From: Chlamydiota bacterium
GTDB taxonomy: Bacteria; Chlamydiota; Chlamydiia; Chlamydiales; SLFE01
DNA: 7,799 nt
Reading direction: 5' to 3'
Assembly (NCBI GenBank): GCA_011065065.1
Contig: JAAKFL010000086.1
Coordinates: 1-7,799 of the forward strand
Each line of letters starts with the position of its first letter. The first letter of the stretch is position 1. Positions 1 to 6,050 of this stretch are shown piece after piece. The position numbers and the translations under genes are program-made. A model generated the notes under the pieces. It did no database searches, was not told where the DNA came from, and worked only from the letters and a program-made list of their open reading frames with translations.

Positions 1-48
<48 letters not shown>

Positions 49-77
49 TTCTTTTTTATTCCAAAAGCGGTTATAAT
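49..77 (+). promoter_or_regulatory. Sigma70-type promoter of the structured RNA
   Basis: There is a perfect -10 box TATAAT at 72-77. Seventeen bases upstream lies a weak -35 candidate TTCTTT (49-54), directly behind the tRNA CCA. Transcription would start near 84-85, a few bases before the closing helix of the RNA below. The -10 match is exact; the -35 call rests on spacing only. Confidence 0.6.
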
Positions 78-84
78 AAAGGTA

Positions 85-257
85 GGAAAAGAGTTTTCTG
101 CCGTATGGGATACCCTTTAGCTGATGGTTTATATCAACTAAATATAACTTAGGGGATCAGAACGCTGGAGTGAGTGAACTCGCTCTAGGAACTGGACCCA
201 CTTGAACAAACTCTGTTGAGTTGACTGGTTAAAGGCCCCTCACGGCAGATTTTTTTT
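85..257 (+). ncRNA. Structured small RNA, 6S-RNA-like architecture
   Basis: About 170 nt with its own -10 box and a 3' T-tract (250-257). The ends form a closing stem: TCTGCCGT (97-104) pairs with ACGGCAGA (242-249), followed inward by GGG/CCC and CCTTTA/TAAAGG. Inside are a small hairpin on the 5' side (TAG-TGAT/ATCA-CTA, about 119-141), a long apical arm (GGG-CAG...CTG-CCC ending in GAGTGAG-TGAA-CTCGCTC), and a small hairpin on the 3' side (AACTC-TGTT-GAGTT). A closing stem, central bubble with a 3'-strand hairpin, and apical arm is the layout of bacterial 6S RNA, the RNA that binds sigma70 RNA polymerase. The stretch CACTTGAAC before the 3'-side hairpin recalls CACCTTGAACC at the same place in E. 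coli 6S. That an RNA is made here is fairly secure; the 6S identity is inference. It lacks the SRP RNA GGAAG/AGCAG apical signature and any RNase P or tmRNA core. Confidence 0.6.
250..257 (+). terminator. 3' T-tract of the structured RNA
   Basis: Eight consecutive T residues follow directly on the closing-stem strand ACGGCAGA (242-249). The closing helix itself would act as the terminator stem, fixing the RNA 3' end near 250-257. No separate local hairpin is present. Confidence 0.5.
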
Positions 258-320
258 AAAATAAGCTGTCGACTGTAATTTGATTATCCGCTGATTCGAG
301 GTAGCTTGAATTGCAACATA

Positions 321-352
321 TTTGGCGTGAGAAAGGCTATTTTTACGCCAAA
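321..352. repeat. Inverted repeat, 8-bp perfect stem
   Basis: TTTGGCGT (321-328) and ACGCCAAA (345-352) are exact reverse complements around a 16-base loop. It lies between the convergent ends of the small RNA gene and lplA. Neither strand has a proper T-tract behind it, so it is not a classical terminator. It may still form a 3' stabilising hairpin on the lplA transcript. Confidence 0.45.
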
Positions 353-392
353 ACTTCCCATCCTAACATTTGAATATTTAATCGTCAGGGGG

Positions 393-414
393 GTATTAGG
401 CATATGCCTAATAC
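393..414. repeat. 22-bp perfect palindrome across the lplA stop codon
   Basis: GTATTAGG (393-400), CATATG (401-406) and CCTAATAC (407-414) form an uninterrupted self-complementary sequence. The lplA stop codon (408-410, TAG on the minus strand) lies inside it. In RNA it would give a stem of up to 9 bp with a small loop. On the minus strand it is followed by a C-run instead of T residues, so a Rho-independent terminator is doubtful. A dimeric-protein binding site or a 3' hairpin are the alternatives. Confidence 0.6.
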
Positions 415-1109
415 TCCGTGAACGCATACGTTGCTTTTCTGTGTGGAACTACTAAACAACGTGCCAACTCTCTCTCCGTCACCTCCTCCACCTGAAATCG
501 TTTTGATAAAGACACAATCACTTTCTCAAAGAGTTCTTCTTTGCTCGAAAAAACACTTTTCAAGCGAGACATGAATTCATGATGCGCTCTTTTCTCACGA
601 TACGATGGCACCTTTGGCGGCATCTTCAAAACTTTCATTTTCTCGGGATCATAATCCCACAGCAGCGATGTGTGATGTAGCCATTTGTCTTTCGTGATGT
701 ATTGGGCGTTGCCTCCAAATTTGTTTCCATGAAGCACGTAGTCGTTTTCTTTCACTTCATAACCGTTGCCGATATGATCGCGATAAAGCTCTCCATTCCA
801 CTTTAAAATGTGCTGAGGAAAGGGCGAGATGTCCACGTCGCTATGATTGCAGATCAGTGTGACAAAACAGGTATTGGCATCGATATAGACTGTGCCACCT
901 CCGGTAAATCTCCGAATCACGGGAACCGACAAATAGCGCTCGTCTATTAACTGTTCGGCTTTTCCCGAAATGCCCATGACTATGGCTTCGGAAGACCCTT
1001 CGTTCAGCAAGCACCAATTGCGTTTGTCTGCCCGAACTAGAGCTTCTTCATACTGGAGTTGTTGGAATATTGGGGTGTTCTTGAGTTTGACAAGATGAAG
1101 CGTTTTCAA
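408..1109 (-). CDS. lplA: Lipoate-protein ligase A (LplA family)
   Basis: A 233-residue protein of the biotin/lipoate ligase (BPL/LplA) family. It should activate lipoate with ATP to lipoyl-AMP and transfer it to a lysine of the lipoyl domains in 2-oxoacid dehydrogenases and the glycine cleavage system, in the cytoplasm. Visible family motifs are RRFTGGGTVY at residues 66-75 (lipoate-binding loop), GNKFGGNAQ at 128-136 with the invariant Lys130, and HHTSLL at 145-150. The protein is shorter than E. coli LplA because it lacks most of the C-terminal accessory domain, as is usual for chlamydial and many other bacterial versions. The start is TTG, overlapping the mnmG stop as TTGA, which suggests translational coupling; no strong ribosome binding site is seen. 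The family call is secure; use of scavenged host lipoate fits an intracellular life but is inferred. Confidence 0.9.
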   Translation of the reverse strand: MKTLHLVKLKNTPIFQQLQYEEALVRADKRNWCLLNEGSSEAIVMGISGKAEQLIDERYLSVPVIRRFTGGGTVYIDANTCFVTLICNHSDVDISPFPQHILKWNGELYRDHIGNGYEVKENDYVLHGNKFGGNAQYITKDKWLHHTSLLWDYDPEKMKVLKMPPKVPSYREKRAHHEFMSRLKSVFSSKEELFEKVIVSLSKRFQVEEVTERELARCLVVPHRKATYAFTEY

Positions 1110-2950
1110 GCGATTGACTTCTGTTTTGCATGTTTATTCAAGACCACCATCAACACGATAATGTCCGCAGGGGAGACTCCTGGGATACGTGAAGCTTGGC
1201 CAAGATTTTTTGGTTTCAGCCTTCCCAATTTTTGCTGGGCTTCTGCTCGTAGTCCCACGACCCTTGCATAATCAAAATCGGCCGGGATGCGGACGTTTTC
1301 TGTATGGGACAACTTTTTTACTTCAATGGCCTGACGTTCGATATACCCGGCGTACTTCAACATTTCAAGCTGAAAATTGATTTCAGGTCCATGATCAAAA
1401 AAATCTTCCGGATACTCTTCCATCAGCGATTGATAAGTTTTTTTTGGGTGGCAGAGAAGTTGTGCTAGGGTGACCCCTTTTCCATTCACCTGTTTATGGG
1501 AGGATTGGAGCCGCTTGGTTTCTTCTTCAATGATTGTCTTTTTCTTCAAAAACTTTTGATAACGCTCTTCGTCAATGAGACCAAGTTGATAGCCTTTTTC
1601 TCGCAATCGAAGATCGGCATTGTCTTGGCGAAGAAGCAAACGATACTCCGCACGACTGGTAAACATGCGATACGGTTCGTCGACTCCTTTTGTAATCAAA
1701 TCGTCGATCATGACTCCGATATAAGCTTCAGATCGGCTGAGAGTAAATGTTTCTTTGCCTTGAACCTTTAATGCGGCATTAATTCCGGAAATCAAACCTT
1801 GAGAGGCGGCCTCTTCGTATCCGGTGGTTCCGTTAATTTGTCCTGCAAGAAAGAGTCCTTTGACGGCATGGGTCTCCAGGGCATTGGAAATCTGGCCACT
1901 CAAGACATAGTCATATTCAATGGCGTAAGCGACGCGGGTGATCTCGGCATTCCGTAACGCAGGGACACTGCGAATAAATTCAAGTTGGACATCAAAAGGA
2001 AGAGATGATGAGACTCCGTTGACATAATACTCTTCAGTTTGAAGCCCTTCCGGCTCAAGAAAAATTTGGTGCCTTTCTTTGTCGGAAAAACGGATGATTT
2101 TATCCTCAATCGATGGACAATAACGGGGGCCAATTGATTGAATTTTTCCCGAATACATCGGAGAACGATGAATGTTTTCTTGAATAATTTTTTTGGTTTC
2201 AGCGGTCGTGTAGGTGATATAGCAGGGGACCTGAGGAAGACGTGGGATATTTTCTGTATCAAATGAAAATTTAACATTGTCCATCCCTGGCTGTTCTTCA
2301 GTCAGGCTAAAATCGATTGATCGGCTATGAATGCGTGGCGGAGTCCCTGTTTTCAGGCGACCGATCTCCAATCCGTGATTTTGGAGGGTGGCTGATAGGC
2401 CATTTGAGGGAGGATCCCCAGCGCGACCTCCTTCAAGATTTTTTTCTCCAATGTGAATCAGTCCCCGCATAAATGTGCCGGAACAGAGGATCACTGTTTT
2501 CCCTAAGTAGGCGATCCCTTCCTTAGTAAAAACTCCTTGAATCACTCCGTTTTTGATCTTGAGATCTTGAGCAGAACACTGTTTGAGAAAAAGATTTTCT
2601 TGTTTTTCGAGACGATGACGCATCTCGAATTGATAGGCGACACGGTCGCTTTGGCAGCGCGGAGCCCACACAGCAGGCCCTTTTGTGTCGTTAAGCATGC
2701 GAAATTGAATCGCGGTTAAATCGGCCACAACGCCCATTTCTCCACCTAAAGCATCAATTTCGCGCACCATATGTCCTTTCGCTGTCCCCCCAATGGCAGG
2801 GTTACAGCTCATCTTAGCGATGGTATCCAGGGACATTGACAACAGAAGAGTCTTACATCCCATGCGAGCGGAGGCTAATGCTGCCTCACACCCCGCGTGA
2901 CCACCGCCAATCACGATGACATCGTATTGTTCTGGATACTCCCAGTACAT
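1106..2950 (-). CDS. mnmG: tRNA uridine-34 5-carboxymethylaminomethyl modification enzyme MnmG (GidA)
   Basis: A 614-residue FAD protein, close to the usual family length. With the GTPase MnmE it installs the (carboxymethyl)aminomethyl group on wobble U34 of several tRNAs, using methylene-tetrahydrofolate, FAD and NADH. The N-terminal Rossmann motif VIGGGHAGCEAA lies at 13-24. SCNPAIGGTAKGH (48-60) carries Cys49, matching catalytic Cys47 of E. coli. The first GidA signature, GPRYCPSIEDKI (274-285), carries Cys278, matching E. coli Cys277. The second signature, AGQINGTTGYEEAASQG, is at 369-385. The C-terminal MnmE/tRNA-binding helical region is complete (YIERQ... to GVSPADIIVLMVVL, 537-604). 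The start ATG lies 17 nt after the small basic gene, with only a weak AGG upstream. Its stop overlaps the lplA start, so these genes probably share a transcript. An mnmE gene would be expected elsewhere. Confidence 0.97.
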   Translation of the reverse strand: MYWEYPEQYDVIVIGGGHAGCEAALASARMGCKTLLLSMSLDTIAKMSCNPAIGGTAKGHMVREIDALGGEMGVVADLTAIQFRMLNDTKGPAVWAPRCQSDRVAYQFEMRHRLEKQENLFLKQCSAQDLKIKNGVIQGVFTKEGIAYLGKTVILCSGTFMRGLIHIGEKNLEGGRAGDPPSNGLSATLQNHGLEIGRLKTGTPPRIHSRSIDFSLTEEQPGMDNVKFSFDTENIPRLPQVPCYITYTTAETKKIIQENIHRSPMYSGKIQSIGPRYCPSIEDKIIRFSDKERHQIFLEPEGLQTEEYYVNGVSSSLPFDVQLEFIRSVPALRNAEITRVAYAIEYDYVLSGQISNALETHAVKGLFLAGQINGTTGYEEAASQGLISGINAALKVQGKETFTLSRSEAYIGVMIDDLITKGVDEPYRMFTSRAEYRLLLRQDNADLRLREKGYQLGLIDEERYQKFLKKKTIIEEETKRLQSSHKQVNGKGVTLAQLLCHPKKTYQSLMEEYPEDFFDHGPEINFQLEMLKYAGYIERQAIEVKKLSHTENVRIPADFDYARVVGLRAEAQQKLGRLKPKNLGQASRIPGVSPADIIVLMVVLNKHAKQKSIA

Positions 2951-2967
2951 GAACCTATATCTCGTGG

Positions 2968-3057
2968 TTATTTTGTCTTGTGACGGTCGCGACGACTTCT
3001 TTTCTTGCGCTTATGCTTTGAAATCTTTTTTCGTCGTTTCTTTTTTACTGAAGACAT
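2968..3057 (-). CDS. Tiny basic protein, AURKAIP1/COX24 domain (bS22-like ribosomal protein)
   Basis: A 29-residue ORF beginning MSSVKKKRRKKISKHK and ending in RRDRHKTK, more than half Lys or Arg. The pattern SVxKKRRKxxxKHKxKKxxRxxRHK is that of the AURKAIP1/COX24 domain. Its mitochondrial member is ribosomal protein mS38 and its actinobacterial member is small-subunit protein bS22; similar peptides of about 30 aa occur in Bacteroidetes and Chlamydiae. A role in the small ribosomal subunit is therefore likely. A good ribosome binding site (GGAGAG, minus strand of 3061-3066) precedes the ATG, and the stop is 17 nt before mnmG, so it appears to lead the mnmG-lplA operon. It is short enough to be missed by usual gene-length cut-offs. 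Family recognition is from the motif only; the start, spacing and ribosome binding site support a real gene. Confidence 0.8.
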   Translation of the reverse strand: MSSVKKKRRKKISKHKRKKRSRRDRHKTK

Positions 3058-3138
3058 GTTCTCTCCGTTTCATATCTAAACTCATAGTAAAAATCTTAAA
3101 GGAAATCAGACTTAAAGTAAAGCATGGTCTGGATTAAA

Positions 3139-3219
3139 TTTACAAGATATACAGGATAAGAAGGATGGTCAGGATAAAACCCATCCTTCCTATCTTTTTT
3201 ATCCTGTATATCTTGTAAA
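3139..3219. repeat. Long inverted repeat with ACAGGATAA / TTATCCTGT arms
   Basis: The outer arms 3139-3159 and 3199-3219 are perfect 21-base reverse complements containing CAAGATATACAGGATAA. The inner arms GAAGGATGG (3160-3168) and CCATCCTTC (3181-3189) pair exactly, with a 9-base asymmetric bulge (3190-3198) and a 12-base loop. The word ACAGGATAA occurs in dispersed intergenic repeats of many environmental bacteria, so this may be one copy of a family in this genome (recalled, not searched). It lies in the 331-base gap between dnaB and the small basic gene. The rest of that gap upstream of the small gene (3067-3138) shows no convincing promoter; TACTAT on the minus strand near 3083-3088 is only a possible -10. 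Confidence 0.8.
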
Positions 3220-3225
3220 AAAATA

Positions 3226-3392
3226 ATTATCTCGACTTTGTACAATTTTTGGACGAATATTCCAGAGAGACTCAAACTCTAGCGTAATAAATTTTGAAGG
3301 TAGGGTATGTTTACCCTTCCTAAAAAATTTATTTAGCTGGAGGAAGAGTCTCTCGGAAGATGAGTTCTAAAATTGTACAATGTCGAGATTAT
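3226..3392. mobile_element. MITE-like foldback element with ATTAT flanking repeats
   Basis: The element body runs from 3231 to 3387. It begins CTCGACTTTGTACAATTTT (3231-3249) and ends with the inverted copy (3369-3387), with one mismatch over 19 bases. Further nested complementary pairs follow inward: CCAGAGAGACTC (3262-3273) with GAGTCTCTCGG (3346-3356), AATAAATTTT (3286-3295) with AAAATTTATT (3324-3333), AGG/CCT, and GGGTA (3303-3307) with TACCC (3312-3316). Nearly the whole element folds on itself. ATTAT stands on both sides (3226-3230 and 3388-3392), as a 5-bp target duplication would; the right copy contains the dnaB stop codon. It has no coding capacity, so any transposase would act in trans. 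On the minus strand the fold is followed by ATAATTATTTTTTT, so it could also terminate dnaB transcription. The repeat structure is seen directly; mobility is inferred. Confidence 0.6.
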
Positions 3393-4843
3393 TTTGGGCT
3401 GAAGTCGCTAAAGGCGTCATTAGCTGCGGCTTGCTTTACGAGCTCTTCTGACGGAGCTCTTAAGGGAGTGTAGTTCGCAAATTGTGCGATCTCCTTGCGG
3501 AATGTAAAGTTAATGCTTCCAATCGCTCCATGACGGTTCTTGGCAATAATGATTTCCGCCATCCCCGGCTTATCATTGGGGTCATAATACTCGCGACGGA
3601 GAAGGAACATCACCAAGTCACTGTCTTGCTCAATACTTCCACTTTCACGAAGGTCACTCATCATGGGTCGATGACCCGCTCGCTCTTCCACTTTTCGTGA
3701 AAGCTGGGAGATACAAAGGATCGGAATGTCTAATTCTCGGGCGAGGTTTTTGAGCATCCGTGAAATTTCAGAGATCTCAATTTGACGGTTCTCCATGGAT
3801 CTTGAAGATCCCGACCCTGAGATCAATTGAAGGTAGTCAATCACCAGGAAGCGAATATCATAACACTCTTTCATCCGACGGGCACGAGCTCGTAAGTCGG
3901 TGACTTTGAGACCCGGCTGGTCATCAATGATCAGCTGATGATCTTGGATTTGGTTGACAATGGAGACAATGCGCTGAAACTCAATTCCATTCAGAGATCC
4001 CGTTCGAATTTTGTCAGATTCCACTTCAGCCTGAGAACAGATGATCCGATGAACCATCTGCTCCGCACTCATTTCAAGCGAAAAAATGCCGACTGGGAAA
4101 TTATTTTTAAAGCAGATGTTTTCTGCAATGTTCAACGCCAGCGCCGTTTTTCCCATAGCAGGTCTGGCCGCCATGATCATCAGGTTCGAATTGTGAAACC
4201 CATTGATCAATGTATCAAGATCAGTAAAGTGAGTGGGGATTCCCGAAATGCCTATTTCCTCATCTCCGAGCTCTTGATACTTTTCTTGTTTCTCTTGAAG
4301 TTCTTTAAGGTAAGGTTCTCCAGAATCAGATTTGATTCCTTGCAGGATGTCCTTGATCAATATCCCGGCATTTTGGGTGGCCGATTGACTGATGCGAAAA
4401 AATGTTTGCTGCGCTTCATCAAGTGTTTCAAAGACATCGTCGGGATCTTCTAAGGCTTTCTTTTCAACAATTTGCGCTGCCGTGATCATGCGGCGTAAGA
4501 TCGACTTATTCCGGACGAGTTCGGAGTACTCTTCGATGTAGGCAGAGGTTCCGGCATATTGTGCTAGGGTCGTGATGTAGGCAGCACCCCCCACAGCATC
4601 TAGCTTGCTTTGACGTTTGAGCTCCTCACACACCAAATGAACATCAACAGGCTTATCTTTTTTGAAGCTCTCTTTGAGAATCGCAAAGATGATTTTATGT
4701 TCGTTGTAATAGAAGTCGGTGTCATGGAGAAGATCTGAGGAAATGTTGAGACTGTTGATGCTGGTGAGCATGCTCCCCAACACCATCATCTCCGATTCCT
4801 TAGAATTTGGAGGAATCTTAACGTTTAATTTCTGGTCTGCCAT
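3389..4843 (-). CDS. dnaB: Replicative DNA helicase DnaB
   Basis: A 484-residue hexameric 5'-3' replicative helicase, which unwinds DNA at the fork and binds primase. The N-terminal DnaB domain (about 10-115) starts with the typical PPNSKESEMMVLGSML. A linker leads to the RecA-like domain from about residue 200 (GISGIPTHFTDLDTLINGF). Walker A is RPAMGKTALA (227-236), the catalytic Glu256 lies in FSLEM, Walker B is LVIDYLQL (333-340), and the DNA-loop/arginine-finger region SQLSRKVEERAGHRPMMSDLRESG spans 379-402. The length is normal, with no intein, although the RecA domain is a common intein site. ATG start without a clear ribosome binding site. The stop codon lies in the right ATTAT copy of the foldback element, so the coding end is intact but abuts it. 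The upstream HAD gene ends 37 nt before the start, which permits co-transcription. Confidence 0.97.
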   Translation of the reverse strand: MADQKLNVKIPPNSKESEMMVLGSMLTSINSLNISSDLLHDTDFYYNEHKIIFAILKESFKKDKPVDVHLVCEELKRQSKLDAVGGAAYITTLAQYAGTSAYIEEYSELVRNKSILRRMITAAQIVEKKALEDPDDVFETLDEAQQTFFRISQSATQNAGILIKDILQGIKSDSGEPYLKELQEKQEKYQELGDEEIGISGIPTHFTDLDTLINGFHNSNLMIMAARPAMGKTALALNIAENICFKNNFPVGIFSLEMSAEQMVHRIICSQAEVESDKIRTGSLNGIEFQRIVSIVNQIQDHQLIIDDQPGLKVTDLRARARRMKECYDIRFLVIDYLQLISGSGSSRSMENRQIEISEISRMLKNLARELDIPILCISQLSRKVEERAGHRPMMSDLRESGSIEQDSDLVMFLLRREYYDPNDKPGMAEIIIAKNRHGAIGSINFTFRKEIAQFANYTPLRAPSEELVKQAAANDAFSDFSPK

Positions 4844-4880
4844 AAGAAGCTATTAAACATGATCAAGTGATAGATAACAA

Positions 4881-5501
4881 CTAGATCTTTCTGAAGTAGC
4901 GATGGTCTGCATAAGCTAAAAGCTCTTTATCTCCGCGACTATTTCCATACGCATAAAGCTCGTATTCTTTTTCGTTTCCCATAAGCTCTTTCAACCTCTT
5001 GACCTTTTCTTCAGCTCGGCAATTCAAACCCATGAGTTTACCTGTCACATGCCCTTGATTATCAAGCTCAAGACGAGAACCACAAACATTGTGTATTCCC
5101 ATCATCTTAGCCCAAGGATGCAGGTAAACTTCCGGAGAGGCACTGATCAAGATCACGTGATGATCTTGTTCCAGATGCCACTTTAGACGATTCATCGCAT
5201 TCTTTTTCAATAACTTGGGAATAATTTCCGCTGCAAATTCTTTGCCCGCTTCTTCAAGTTCATGATAGGGCATATTCTGTAGAAAAAGAGTGATGGCCCG
5301 CTCTTTAAGTTCTTGGCGGGTGATGATTCTGAATAAAAATTGAAAAACCGAGGGAATGAGAAGAAACAATGTCCACAACCACTTCCCAGGCCCCACAATA
5401 AAGAGAGCGAAGGGCATGAACGTATCCCTTGTTGTTAGAGTGCCATCAAAATCAAAAGCTGCGATAATTCTTGGTTTCATGAGAACATACATAAAATACA
5501 T
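4881..5501 (-). CDS. HAD-IB family phosphatase, PgpC/CicA-like (possible phosphatidylglycerophosphatase)
   Basis: A 206-residue phosphatase of HAD subfamily IB (the SerB-like branch). Motif I is DFDGT (17-21) with nucleophile Asp17 and acid/base Asp19; motif II is ILISAS with Ser120; motif III is probably Lys166; motif IV is GNSRGD (186-191). A hydrophobic stretch (41-60, WLWTLFLLIPSVFQFLFRII) stands where the cap begins. The same layout is found in E. coli PgpC (YfhB), which removes phosphate from phosphatidylglycerophosphate, so a membrane-associated lipid phosphatase is plausible; phosphoserine phosphatase or another small phosphomonoesterase cannot be excluded. The gene precedes dnaB by 37 nt. 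The start is uncertain: ATG codons at residues 1, 4 and 8 all lack a good ribosome binding site, and residue 8 (position 5480, MKPRIIAAFDFDGT) best fits relatives. Confidence 0.85.
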   Translation of the reverse strand: MYFMYVLMKPRIIAAFDFDGTLTTRDTFMPFALFIVGPGKWLWTLFLLIPSVFQFLFRIITRQELKERAITLFLQNMPYHELEEAGKEFAAEIIPKLLKKNAMNRLKWHLEQDHHVILISASPEVYLHPWAKMMGIHNVCGSRLELDNQGHVTGKLMGLNCRAEEKVKRLKELMGNEKEYELYAYGNSRGDKELLAYADHRYFRKI

Positions 5502-5523
5502 TCAATTTATTTGCAATCAATAA

Positions 5524-5568
5524 CTTATAGGATTAATAAGTTTGTATTGAAAAAAATATTTATATAAG
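5524..5568. promoter_or_regulatory. Divergent AT-rich promoter region (weak candidates)
   Basis: This lies in the 169-base gap between the divergent HAD phosphatase and DUF378 genes. On the plus strand TTGTAT (5542-5547) and TATAAG (5563-5568) are 15 bases apart. On the minus strand TTTCAA (from 5552) and TATAAG (from 5529) are 17 bases apart, which would start transcription just ahead of the first HAD ATG. All are imperfect and the DNA is AT-rich, so chance matches are likely. Confidence 0.25.
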
Positions 5569-5670
5569 TTCTAATTAGTTTAATTGGAGATTAAGAAGCT
5601 ATTCCAAATTTGTAAACAGCCTCTTAGAGCATAACTCCAAAATATTTTTTTAGAAAATGGAGGAAAGTCA

Positions 5671-5859
5671 ATGAAGTATCTAGATTTGATTGTTGTTATT
5701 TTGTTAATTATCGGAGGCCTTAACTGGGGTCTTGTGGGATTATTTGATTTTAATCTTGTGAGCTTCATTTTTGGTGTAACGATTATTGCCAAGATCATTT
5801 ATATTGTGGTGGGGTTAGCTGCTGTTTATAAGATTTTCACGCTGACTCAGAACGCTTAA
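5671..5859 (+). CDS. DUF378 family small membrane protein
   Basis: A 62-residue protein of the DUF378 (YuzA-like) family, recognised by MKYLDLIVVILLIIGGLNWGLVGLF at the N-terminus, in particular GGLNWGLVGLF (15-25). Two membrane-spanning segments are apparent, about residues 5-25 and 30-57, joined by a short polar turn (DFNL), so it is an inner-membrane protein with almost no soluble part. The family has no established function. A strong ribosome binding site GGAGG (5659-5663) lies 7 bases before the ATG. A good terminator follows about 25 bases after the stop, so the gene is probably a single transcription unit, divergent from the HAD phosphatase and separate from the epimerase downstream. 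Confidence 0.92.
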   Translation: MKYLDLIVVILLIIGGLNWGLVGLFDFNLVSFIFGVTIIAKIIYIVVGLAAVYKIFTLTQNA

Positions 5860-5884
5860 ATCAGTATTCTGAACAAGTTATTGT

Positions 5885-5918
5885 GCAAAAGGGGTCATAT
5901 TGGCCTCTTTTGCTTTTT
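5885..5918 (+). terminator. Rho-independent terminator after the DUF378 gene
   Basis: GCAAAAGGGG (5885-5894) pairs with CCTCTTTTGC (5904-5913) over ten positions with one G-U pair. The loop has nine bases and five T residues follow (5914-5918). This is a canonical terminator on the plus strand; the A-run on the other side could allow some function in the opposite direction. Confidence 0.88.
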
Positions 5919-5958
5919 ATTAATTTTGTGTCATAATTATATGTTTTAGAGGGATTAC

Positions 5959-6024
5959 CGTGCCCGTGTGCTTGCCCGTGCCCGTGCCCGAATTCTCTTA
6001 AAATCGGGCACGCACATGGGCACG
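5959..6024. repeat. TGCCCG repeat array with nested inverted repeats
   Basis: Four TGCCCG units occur at 5961, 5973, 5979 and 5985, the last three in direct tandem. Reverse-complement counterparts follow. CGTGCCCGTGTGC (5959-5971) pairs with GCACATGGGCACG (6012-6024) with one mismatch, and GTGCCCGA (5984-5991) pairs exactly with TCGGGCAC (6004-6011) around a 12-base loop. The block is much more GC-rich than its flanks and ends 26 bases before the epimerase ATG, so it lies in that gene's probable 5' leader. A weak promoter candidate (TTGCTT 5910-5915, CATAAT 5932-5937) is upstream. It could be a dispersed repeat copy or a leader hairpin. Confidence 0.75.
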
Positions 6025-6050
6025 ATTTGCTTAAGGGGTTTGTAAAAATT

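Noticed and set aside
85..257. SRP RNA, tmRNA or RNase P RNA as identity of the structured RNA
   Set aside because: The SRP GGAAG/AGCAG apical motif, the tmRNA tRNA-like ends and the RNase P conserved core are all absent.
2916..3137. 73-codon plus-strand open frame over the mnmG start region
   Set aside because: It is antisense to the well-supported COX24-type micro-gene, which has a ribosome binding site and family motif; the plus-strand frame has neither.
3139..3392. Possible CRISPR array from adjacent repeats
   Set aside because: The repeats are inverted foldbacks of two different sequences, not direct repeats with regular unique spacers, and no cas gene is near.
3938..4453. 171-codon open frame on the plus strand inside dnaB
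   Set aside because: It lies entirely antisense to a fully conserved dnaB coding region and its translation shows no recognisable domain; a shadow frame.
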